From the NCBI RefSeq assembly GCF_012569045.1, contig NZ_CP046196.1:253290-317289 (forward strand): a DNA stretch of 64,000 bases, given 5' to 3'. The translations under genes and the position numbers were made by a program. The notes beneath the pieces are model-generated. The model searched no databases and had not been told where the DNA came from. It was given only the letters and a program-made list of their open reading frames with translations. The DNA is from Enterobacteriaceae endosymbiont of Donacia sparganii. Lineage in GTDB: Bacteria; Pseudomonadota; Gammaproteobacteria; Enterobacterales; Enterobacteriaceae. This document shows positions 56,586 to 64,000 of this stretch, one piece after another (within the stretch, counting starts at the first letter, position 1; each line of letters opens with the position of its first letter).

Positions 56586-56655
56586 AATTAATTATTAATA
56601 ATAAAAAAATCATTTTATAAAATTTTATTACTTAAATTATTCTAAAATTTTTAAT

Positions 56656-58368
56656 TTATCTTAAATATTTTTTTATAAATTTTTTTTTTTTAAATTTAAA
56701 ATTTAAATTTTTATGAGATTTTTTAAATTTAAATATTGATTCAAAATTAATACTTTTATTTAAAATTTTAATTTTTTTAGAAAAATTCATAATATTTTTC
56801 TTAATAATTGAAGATAATTCAATAGTAGAATAATCAGCAAATAATTTTATATTGCCAATATCATTACTATTTATTTTACATTCATTAATAATAGCACCTA
56901 CAATATGTCTAATTTCTACTTTATCTTTTTTGCCTATATTTATACGATAAATATTCATATAATTTTTTATTTTTCTATATTTTTTAGTATATTTATTTTT
57001 AATAAAATTTAATTTTTTATTAAATTGTTTTTTAAAATTATGTATAGGATCTGGGGGTAATATTAAAGGTCTTTTATTTTGAGATAATTTTAATAAAATT
57101 GCTATTAGTTTTTCTTGATTTATATCACTTTTAAGTATTAATGTTGAAATAATATTTTTATATTGTATTAAGTCTATATTATTTATAGAATTTTCCTCTT
57201 CTTTTATTTTAATTATAAATTTTTCTAATCTTTTTTGACATAAAATTTTAGAATTAGGTAATAAGATTTCATTAATAGAACATTTTATTCTACGTTCAAT
57301 ATTTTTAAGTAATCTTTTTTCTCTATATTCAATAAATGTTAAAGATTTACCTTGTCTACCTGCTCTTCCTGTTCTTCCTATACGGTGAATATATGATTCA
57401 ATATCCATAGGAATATCATAATTTATAACTAAATCAATTCTATCTACATCTAATCCTCTTGCTGCAATATCGGTAGCAATTAAAATATCTAATTTACCTT
57501 TTCTAAATTTTTCTAATGTTTTTTCTCTATTATTTTGATTCATATCTCCATTTAAAGCAGCACTATTATAACTAAATTGTTTTAATATATCTGCTATTTC
57601 AATAGTTGAAATTTTAGTTTTAACAAAAATTAAAGCTGCATCAAAATTTTCAGTTTCTAAAAATTTCATTAAAGCATCTATTTTTTTACCATATATTAAC
57701 CAATAAGTTTGTTTGATATCCGGAATAGTTTTAGTATCTGTTTTTATAGATACTTCATATGGATTAAACATAAAATTTTTAGTTATATTTTTAATTCTTT
57801 TAGGCATAGTTGCTGAAAATAATGAAGTTTGATATCCTTTAGGAATTGTAGATAATATTTTTTCTACATCTTCTATAAATCCCATTCTTAACATTTCATC
57901 TGCTTCATCTATTACTAAACTATTTAATTTAGATAAATTAACAGTTTTTCTTTGAATATGATCTAATAAACGTCCTGGAGTTGCTATAATAATTTGAACT
58001 CCTAAATGTAAACGTTTAAGTTGTATTTGATAAGATTGTCCTCCATATAAAGCTAAAATATTAATTCCATTAATATATTTTGCAAAGATAGAAGCTGCTT
58101 CAGCTACTTGTATTGCTAATTCTCTTGTAGGTGTTAAAATTAATACTTGTGTTTTTTTAATAGATAGATTTAAATTATTTAATAAAGGTAATATGAATGC
58201 AGCAGTTTTACCACTACCTGTTTGTGCTATTCCTAATACATCTTTTTTTAATAATAAATAAGGAATACATTTTTTTTGGATAGGAGATGGTTTTATGTAT
58301 CCTATATCTTTTAATGATTTTAAAATAAATTTATTTAAACCAAATTTAGTAAAAGTAATATTCGTCAT
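56656..58368 (-). CDS. deaD: ATP-dependent RNA helicase DeaD (CsdA)
   Basis: DeaD unwinds RNA in ribosome assembly and mRNA decay at low temperature. I chose the ATG at 58366-58368, where MTNITFTKFGL aligns with E. coli; an ATG 18 bases upstream is possible. The 570 residues show the Q-motif PSPIQ, AQTGSGKTAAF, TPTRELAIQVAE, DEADEMLRMGF, SATMP and HRIGRTGRAGRQG, then the C-terminal RNA-binding domain (RHIVGAI, GNIKLFADYSTIEL). The Arg/Gly tail of E. coli is replaced by a short lysine tail. It follows pnp; nlpI is lost. Confidence 0.95.
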   Translation of the reverse strand: MTNITFTKFGLNKFILKSLKDIGYIKPSPIQKKCIPYLLLKKDVLGIAQTGSGKTAAFILPLLNNLNLSIKKTQVLILTPTRELAIQVAEAASIFAKYINGINILALYGGQSYQIQLKRLHLGVQIIIATPGRLLDHIQRKTVNLSKLNSLVIDEADEMLRMGFIEDVEKILSTIPKGYQTSLFSATMPKRIKNITKNFMFNPYEVSIKTDTKTIPDIKQTYWLIYGKKIDALMKFLETENFDAALIFVKTKISTIEIADILKQFSYNSAALNGDMNQNNREKTLEKFRKGKLDILIATDIAARGLDVDRIDLVINYDIPMDIESYIHRIGRTGRAGRQGKSLTFIEYREKRLLKNIERRIKCSINEILLPNSKILCQKRLEKFIIKIKEEENSINNIDLIQYKNIISTLILKSDINQEKLIAILLKLSQNKRPLILPPDPIHNFKKQFNKKLNFIKNKYTKKYRKIKNYMNIYRINIGKKDKVEIRHIVGAIINECKINSNDIGNIKLFADYSTIELSSIIKKNIMNFSKKIKILNKSINFESIFKFKKSHKNLNFKFKKKKFIKKYLR

Positions 58369-58463
58369 ATAATAAACATACCTCATTTTAAATATATAAT
58401 TTTAAAAAAAATTAGTAATTATCTAATAATTAATAGATAGGATGATGAAAGTTTATAATTAAA

Positions 58464-58497
58464 TTGTAATTATGTTTATAACACAACATAATTACAA
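58464..58497 (-). terminator. hairpin between pnp and deaD
   Basis: A perfect 13-bp inverted repeat (58464-58476 with 58485-58497) with an 8-base loop lies in the 286-base pnp-deaD gap, 158 bases past the pnp stop and about 95 bases before deaD. It may be a pnp terminator or a structured leader of deaD, which has a long leader in E. coli. The following T tract is weak (TTTAATT). Confidence 0.4.
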
Positions 58498-58654
58498 ATA
58501 TTAAAATACTTAATATAAATAATAATTTTACAATTAATCTTTATAAATTACTATATTTAATAAATATTTTTATTTTTAAAAAATATTATTTCTTAAAAAA
58601 ATTTATATAATTATTTATAAATAAATTTTTAATAAAAAAATAAATTATTAAAAA

Positions 58655-60757
58655 TTAAATTTTATCAATAATAGCAGCTTTTATACTTAATCTTATTCTT
58701 CCTTGTTTATCAATTTCCATAACTTTAACAAGTACATTTTGTAATACTTGTAAATAATCACTTACTTTACTAACATGTTTATTAGTAATTTGTGAAATAT
58801 GTACTAATCCCTCTTTACCATTACCTATAGAGATAAAAGCTCCAAACTCTACAATACGTATAACTTTACCATTATAAATTTGACCAACAATTATATCTGC
58901 TGTAATTTCTTCTATACGACGAATTGCAAATTTAATTTTTTCATTATTTTTAGCAGCAATTTTTACAATTCCACTGTCTTCTATTTCAATAACTGTATCA
59001 GTTTCTTCAGTTAAAGCTCTAATAACAGATCCTCCCTTTCCTATCATATCTTTAATTTTTTCTGGATTAATTTTTATTGTATGAATTCTTGGTGCAAATT
59101 CTGAAATTTTTTTTCTAGGAATAGAAATAACTTGTTTCATTACTTCTAAAATATGTAATCTTGCTAATTTAGCTTGAAATAAAGCTGATTTTATTATTTC
59201 ATAAGTTATACCCTCTATTTTCATATCCATTTGTAATGAAGTAATACCTATTTTAGTTCCTGCAACTTTAAAATCCATGTCACCTAAATGATCTTCATCA
59301 CCTAAAATATCTGATAATATTATAAAATTATTTTCTTCTTTAATTAATCCCATAGCTATTCCAGCTACAGCATTTTTTATTGGAATACCTGCATCCATCA
59401 TAGCTAAAGATGCTCCACACACTGAAGCCATAGAAGATGAACCATTAGATTCTGTAATTTCAGAAACAATACGAATTGTATAAGGAAAATTATCTAAACT
59501 AGGCATAATAGGTATTAAAGATTTTTTTGCTAAATTTCCGTGTCCAATTTCACGTCTTTTAGGAGAACTAATTATACCAATTTCACCAACAGAATAGGGA
59601 GGAAAATTATAATGAAATAAAAAATTATCTGTTTTGTTATTTATTAAATCATCTAATGATTGAGCATCTCTAGTGGTTCCTAATGTAGCTGTTACTAAAG
59701 CTTGAGTTTCTCCTCTTGTAAATAAAGCAGAACCGTGTGTTCTAGGAAGAACACCTATACGTACATCTAAACCACGTATCATATCATGTTCACGTCCATC
59801 AATTCTAAGATTTTTATTAATAATATTTTTTCGAACTATATTTTTTTCTAATTCATAAAAAATTTCATTAAAATCATGAATTGAAATATTTTCATATTCT
59901 TTTTCTTCTTTTATTAATTCAATAATTTTTAATTTTAAAGAATCAATTTTATTAATTCTAATTTGTTTTTCTTTAATACTATATATTTTACTTAATTTTT
60001 TATAAGATAAAAAATTAATTTTTTGTTTAAGTTTTTTATTTTTTAAAGGATATAAAATCCATTCATAAGATTTTTTTTTTATTTGATTAGATAATTTAAT
60101 AATATTATTAATTAAAATTTGTTGTTGATTATGTCCATATATTATTGCTTCTAAAATTTGTTCTTCAGTTAATAAATAAGATTTAGCTTCTACCATTAAA
60201 ACAGCTTTTTTAGTACTGGAAATAATTAAATCTAATTTACTATTTTTCATTTCTTTTATACTAGGATTTAAAACATAATTATTATTAATATAACCAATAC
60301 GTGCAGTACCAAATGGTCCATTAAATGGGATTCCAGATAAATTTAAAACAGTAGATGCTCCTATAATAGCTACAATATCTGGATTAATCTCAGGATTTAC
60401 AGACATAACAGTAGCTATAATCTGAATTTCATTTAAAAAACCTTTTTTAAATAAAGGTCTAATAGGACGATCAATTAATCGAGAAATTAAGATTTCACTT
60501 TCACTAGGTCTTCCTTCTCTACGAAAAAAATTACCTGGAATACGACCAGCTGCATATGATTTTTCTTGATAATATACTGATAATGGAAAAAAATTTTGTT
60601 CTGTTTTTACTTTATTATCTACTACCATGGTAACAAATACAGCTGTATCGTCAATACTAACCATAACAGCTGATGTTGCCTGTCTAGCTATCATTCCTGT
60701 TTCAATAGTTACAGTATTATTTCCATAACGGAATCTATGAATAATCGGGTTTAACAA
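58655..60757 (-). CDS. pnp: polyribonucleotide nucleotidyltransferase (PNPase)
   Basis: PNPase degrades RNA from the 3' end with phosphate. The 700 residues (E. coli 711) have two RNase PH-like domains, the catalytic Asp region [16 protein letters not shown] near 490, a KH domain ([15 protein letters not shown]) near 565 and an S1 domain ([23 protein letters not shown]) in part [18 protein letters not shown]. All domains are present, unlike in some reduced genomes. It follows rpsO by 90 bases. Confidence 0.97.
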   Translation of the reverse strand: MLNPIIHRFRYGNNTVTIETGMIARQATSAVMVSIDDTAVFVTMVVDNKVKTEQNFFPLSVYYQEKSYAAGRIPGNFFRREGRPSESEILISRLIDRPIRPLFKKGFLNEIQIIATVMSVNPEINPDIVAIIGASTVLNLSGIPFNGPFGTARIGYINNNYVLNPSIKEMKNSKLDLIISSTKKAVLMVEAKSYLLTEEQILEAIIYGHNQQQILINNIIKLSNQIKKKSYEWILYPLKNKKLKQKINFLSYKKLSKIYSIKEKQIRINKIDSLKLKIIELIKEEKEYENISIHDFNEIFYELEKNIVRKNIINKNLRIDGREHDMIRGLDVRIGVLPRTHGSALFTRGETQALVTATLGTTRDAQSLDDLINNKTDNFLFHYNFPPYSVGEIGIISSPKRREIGHGNLAKKSLIPIMPSLDNFPYTIRIVSEITESNGSSSMASVCGASLAMMDAGIPIKNAVAGIAMGLIKEENNFIILSDILGDEDHLGDMDFKVAGTKIGITSLQMDMKIEGITYEIIKSALFQAKLARLHILEVMKQVISIPRKKISEFAPRIHTIKINPEKIKDMIGKGGSVIRALTEETDTVIEIEDSGIVKIAAKNNEKIKFAIRRIEEITADIIVGQIYNGKVIRIVEFGAFISIGNGKEGLVHISQITNKHVSKVSDYLQVLQNVLVKVMEIDKQGRIRLSIKAAIIDKI

Positions 60758-60847
60758 AATAAATATCCTTCAAATAAAAATTTTTATACTAAAAAAATAA
60801 ATTAGTTTTTAAAATCTATCATTAATATAAATTATATAAAAATATAC

Positions 60848-61117
60848 TTATTTTCTTAACCCTAAGTTTTCAATTAATATATTATATTCATGTAAGTTTT
60901 TTTTTTTAAAATAATTTAATAATTTTCTACGTTGTGATATCATATGTAAAAGTCCCCGACGGCTATGATGGTCTTTTTTATGAATAGTAAAATGTTTATG
61001 TAGATAATTAATTTTAAATGTTAATAAAGCAATTTGTACCTTAGTAGATCCTTTATCTTTAGAACTAGTTTCATATTTTTTGATAATTTTTATTTTTTTT
61101 TCTGCATTAATACTCAT
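60848..61117 (-). CDS. rpsO: 30S ribosomal protein S15
   Basis: S15 binds the central domain of 16S rRNA. The 89 residues equal E. coli, with GSTKVQIALLTFKINYLHKH and HSRRGLLHMISQRRKLLNY. In E. coli S15 blocks its own translation through a pseudoknot; I cannot see the equivalent. It lies between truB and pnp. Confidence 0.97.
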   Translation of the reverse strand: MSINAEKKIKIIKKYETSSKDKGSTKVQIALLTFKINYLHKHFTIHKKDHHSRRGLLHMISQRRKLLNYFKKKNLHEYNILIENLGLRK

Positions 61118-61156
61118 AACTTAACTCCATTAAATTATTTGTAAATTAATAAAATT

Positions 61157-62098
61157 TTAGAGATAATTTACTAATTTACATTTTAATATATAACCTTTAT
61201 TATTTATTTCACAGATACCTATAAAATTATGTAAATTTGTTTCAAATATACGAAATATTTGTTGCTTTACTATAGATGTAATTTTTATTTTTTCACCATT
61301 TATTATTTTTTTAATTATAAAATAAGATAAATATAATTTAGGTATATTATTTATCATATAATCAATAGGTAATAATAATTTTTTTATTAAAAAAATATTT
61401 AATTTATTATTTTGATAATTTATAATTAATGTTTTTAATTGTTCAATAGTTATAACATTTTTATGTAAAATAGAAATATGAGATATTTGTATTCTACGTA
61501 ATTTAATAACATGAGCACCACAATTTAATTTATCTCCTAATTCGTCAATAATACTACGAATATAAGTCCCTTTAGAACAATTAATTTTTAATTTAATTAT
61601 ATTTTTATAAAATTTTAATAATTTAATTTGATAAATTATAATATTTCTCTTTTTTAGATTAGTAAAATTAATTCCTTTTCTTGCATATTTATAAAGAGGA
61701 ATACCCTTATATTTTATTGCAGAATACATTGGGGGATTTTGTTTAATTTTTCCTTTAAATAAATTAATTACCTTAATAAGGTTTTCTATAGTTATATTAA
61801 CATTATTCTTTTTAATAAGAAAACCATATTTATCCGCAGTATTTGTTTTTTCTCCTAAAAGAGCTGTAACTAAATAAATTTTATTTCCATTTATTAAATA
61901 TTTACTAAATTTAGTATATTTTCCTAAACATATTGGTAGTAAACCAGTAGCTAATGGATCTAAAGTTCCTGTATGTCCTGCTTTTTTTGCATTAAAAATA
62001 TTTTTAATACATTGAAGAATTTTATTAGATGTAAAACCTATAGATTTATCAAGTAATAATAAACCATTTATATTTTGTTTTTTAAAAAATTTTGACAT
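61157..62098 (-). CDS. truB: tRNA pseudouridine(55) synthase TruB
   Basis: TruB makes pseudouridine 55 in the tRNA T loop. The 313 residues (E. coli 314) include GLLLLDKSIGFTSN, the catalytic Asp in GHTGTLDPLATGLLP near 47, and CSKGTYIRSIIDELG near 178. The C-terminal domain is diverged. It lies between rbfA and rpsO as in E. coli. Confidence 0.96.
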   Translation of the reverse strand: MSKFFKKQNINGLLLLDKSIGFTSNKILQCIKNIFNAKKAGHTGTLDPLATGLLPICLGKYTKFSKYLINGNKIYLVTALLGEKTNTADKYGFLIKKNNVNITIENLIKVINLFKGKIKQNPPMYSAIKYKGIPLYKYARKGINFTNLKKRNIIIYQIKLLKFYKNIIKLKINCSKGTYIRSIIDELGDKLNCGAHVIKLRRIQISHISILHKNVITIEQLKTLIINYQNNKLNIFLIKKLLLPIDYMINNIPKLYLSYFIIKKIINGEKIKITSIVKQQIFRIFETNLHNFIGICEINNKGYILKCKLVNYL

Positions 62099-62128
62099 AT
62101 TTTTTTATAAAAAATTATTATTATATTA

Positions 62129-62494
62129 TTAATATAATTTTTTTTTTTTTATTTTTAAATTATTTAAAATAAAACTAATATATTTTCCTTCTTTTAAGGA
62201 AGAATCTAAATAAAATTTTAATTTTGGTACTTTACGTAAATTTATTTTTTTTTTCAGAATAAATCTAATATATTCTGTAATTTTATTTAAATAAAAAAGT
62301 GAATTTTTTTTATTATTAAATTTTTCTTCTTTATATGGTAATATTATAAATATTTTTGCATATGAAAAATCTTTTGATATTATTATATCGGTAATAGTAC
62401 TAAACTTATTTATTCTTATATCATTTATATTATTTTGTAATATTTTTGCTATTTGTTTTTTTAACTCATATGCAATACGTAGATTACGATACAA
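62129..62494 (-). CDS. rbfA: 30S ribosome-binding factor A
   Basis: RbfA assists late 16S rRNA maturation. The 121 residues (E. coli 133) carry the KH-like fold with RIAYELKKQIAKILQN at the start and RKVPKLKFYLDSSLKEG near the end. The final lysines are encoded by a run of 13 A on the coding strand. It lies between infB and truB. Confidence 0.92.
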   Translation of the reverse strand: MYRNLRIAYELKKQIAKILQNNINDIRINKFSTITDIIISKDFSYAKIFIILPYKEEKFNNKKNSLFYLNKITEYIRFILKKKINLRKVPKLKFYLDSSLKEGKYISFILNNLKIKKKKLY

Positions 62495-62556
62495 TCACAA
62501 ACTCCTTTACTTATATAATATTTTATAGTTTATTTTAAAAAATAATTATTTAAAAA

Positions 62557-64000
62557 TTATTTTTTTATAAGTTCAATTTTTTCAAAAATTTCTATTTTAT
62601 CTCCTATATAAATATCATTGAAATTTTTGATACTAATTCCACATTCCATGCCATTACGTACTTCATTAACACTTTCTTTAAACCTTCTTAAAGAATCTAT
62701 AACTCCTTTATAGAAAATTTTATTATTTCTAAATAATTTTATTAAATTATTACGTTTAATTATTCCATATGTTACTATACATCCAGCTATAACTCCTATT
62801 TTAGGTATAGTAAAAATACTTCTTACTTCTGCTAATCCTAATGTTGATTCTTTATATTTAGGAATTAAAAGTTTTTGTAGATATTTTTTCATATAATTTA
62901 TTAAATCATAAATAATTGTAAAAAATATAATTTTTATATTATTCATTTTTATTATATTTCTAGCAAGATTATTTATTTTAATATTAAAACCAATAATAAT
63001 AACATTTTTTTTAGAATTAGTTATTGCTAATGAAATATCTGTTTCAGTGATTTCTCCAACACCAAAATGAATAATTTTTATAATAATTTTATCATTAGAT
63101 AAATTTAGTAATGTATCTTTAATAGCCTCAACAGAACCTTGAACATCACCTTTTATTAAAATATTTATTTCATAAATATTTTTATTATCTAAATTTAAAA
63201 AATTTTTTTTAAATTGTTGTTGTTTTTTAGCTAATTTTATTTCACGATATTTATTTTTTCTATATAGCGCTATTTGTTTAGCTTGTTTTTCATTATTTAC
63301 TACAATTAAATTATCCCCGGCGTATGGAACTTCAGATAAACCTAAAATTTTAATAGGAGTAGAAGGTCCTACTTGTGATACATTTAAACCTTTATAATTT
63401 ATTAATCCTTTTATTTTACCATAAGTAGATCCACAAAGGACTATATTTCCTTTTTTTAACATTCCTTCTTTAATTAAAACATTAGCTATAGGTCCTCTAC
63501 CTTTATCTAAATAAGATTCAATAACAACTCCTTTTGCAATACCTTTAGTAGTAGTTTTTAATTCTAAAATTTCTGCTTGTAATAAAATAGCATTTAATAG
63601 ATTATTTATACCTTCTCCAGTTTTAGCAGAAACTTTAATAAATATATTATCTCCTCCCCATTCTTCAGAAATAATATTATATCTACTTAATTCATTTTTT
63701 ATTTTTTCAAAATTAGAAATTTTTTTATCAATTTTATTAATTACAACTATTATAGGTATTTTTGTTTGTTTTGCATGTTGTATTGCTTCTATAGTTTGTA
63801 GCATAACGCCATCATCAATTGCAATAACTAATATTATTATATCTGTAATTTGTATCCCTCTTAACCTCATAGAGGTAAAAGATTCATGTCCTGGAGTATC
63901 GAGAAATATTATTTTTTTATTATTAAATTTTATTTCATATGAATTTATATATTGAGTAATACCTCCTACTTCTTTCGAAGTAATATTACTTGAACAAATA
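62557..64000 (-). CDS. infB: translation initiation factor IF-2, C-terminal part
   Basis: IF-2 places initiator fMet-tRNA on the 30S and hydrolyses GTP on subunit joining. The window holds about the last 480 residues; the gene runs past 64000. GTPase motifs EVGGITQYI, FLDTPGHESFTSMR (G3) and VVINKIDK (G4) are visible, then domain II, and the C-terminal tRNA-binding domain with GMECGISIKNFNDI. It heads the infB-rbfA-truB-rpsO-pnp-deaD run, same as in E. coli. Confidence 0.97.
   Translation of the reverse strand, partial: ICSSNITSKEVGGITQYINSYEIKFNNKKIIFLDTPGHESFTSMRLRGIQITDIIILVIAIDDGVMLQTIEAIQHAKQTKIPIIVVINKIDKKISNFEKIKNELSRYNIISEEWGGDNIFIKVSAKTGEGINNLLNAILLQAEILELKTTTKGIAKGVVIESYLDKGRGPIANVLIKEGMLKKGNIVLCGSTYGKIKGLINYKGLNVSQVGPSTPIKILGLSEVPYAGDNLIVVNNEKQAKQIALYRKNKYREIKLAKKQQQFKKNFLNLDNKNIYEINILIKGDVQGSVEAIKDTLLNLSNDKIIIKIIHFGVGEITETDISLAITNSKKNVIIIGFNIKINNLARNIIKMNNIKIIFFTIIYDLINYMKKYLQKLLIPKYKESTLGLAEVRSIFTIPKIGVIAGCIVTYGIIKRNNLIKLFRNNKIFYKGVIDSLRRFKESVNEVRNGMECGISIKNFNDIYIGDKIEIFEKIELIKK

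Overview
The window looks like a segment of the chromosome of a strongly reduced, extremely AT-rich gammaproteobacterium of the Enterobacterales type, most likely an obligate insect endosymbiont in the broad style of Wigglesworthia, Blochmannia, Purcelliella or Westeberhardia; I cannot name the species. The reasons are very low GC (roughly a fifth by eye), lysine/asparagine/isoleucine-rich proteins with long A tracts, near-total coding density, gene order that repeats short stretches of the E. coli chromosome with the intervening genes deleted, and no insertion sequences, prophage, CRISPR array or toxin-antitoxin genes. No rRNA gene is present. Eight tRNA genes are seen, none with an encoded CCA end.

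Layout. 1-6486: rpoD (partial), dnaG and rpsU (macromolecular synthesis operon) divergent from tsaD and uppP, then cca and ribB. 6507-8772: tRNA-Arg/His/Pro, rho, trxA. 9078-12113: dksA, the ABC exporter pair yadG/yadH, sodA. 12146-15174: aroE, tsaC, def, fmt. 15167-28889: a complete alpha/spc/S10 ribosomal protein superoperon from rpsJ to rplQ, including rpmJ (18112-18228) and GTG-started rpmD (20031-20210). 29134-32391: ruvX, yggT, hemW, trmB, yggX. 32400-34879: an orphan tRNA-Ile/tRNA-Ala pair, rmuC, tatD. 34983-42726: asnS, an OmpF-type porin, gloC, rpsA, aroA, serC. 42786-51655: mrdB, mrdA, holA, leuS, ybeY, miaB and tRNA-Gln/Leu/Met. 51759-56585: glnS, fldA, ybfF, pgi. 56656-64000: deaD, pnp, rpsO, truB, rbfA, infB (partial).

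Together the genes are mainly an information-processing core: ribosome, RNA polymerase alpha and sigma70, primase, Pol III delta, Rho, RNA decay (PNPase, DeaD, YbeY), tRNA maturation and modification (Cca, TsaC/TsaD, MiaB, TruB, TrmB) and three aminoacyl-tRNA synthetases. Added to this are a peptidoglycan elongation pair (MrdA/MrdB) with lipid carrier recycling (UppP), redox proteins (TrxA, FldA, SodA, YggX), and small parts of metabolism that could serve a host: shikimate steps (AroE, AroA), serine/pyridoxal (SerC), riboflavin (RibB). FldA is a plausible electron donor for the radical-SAM enzyme MiaB. The porin and the YadGH exporter are the only clear surface-exchange functions here.

I found no convincing undescribed multi-gene system. 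The observations most worth checking are degenerative: a leucyl-tRNA synthetase whose editing domain has lost its recognisable catalytic motifs, a tRNA-Ile/Ala pair detached from any rRNA operon, G1-U72 ends on three tRNAs, a thioredoxin with CNPC instead of CGPC, A14 tracts inside essential ribosomal genes, and long AT-only hairpins acting as probable terminators.
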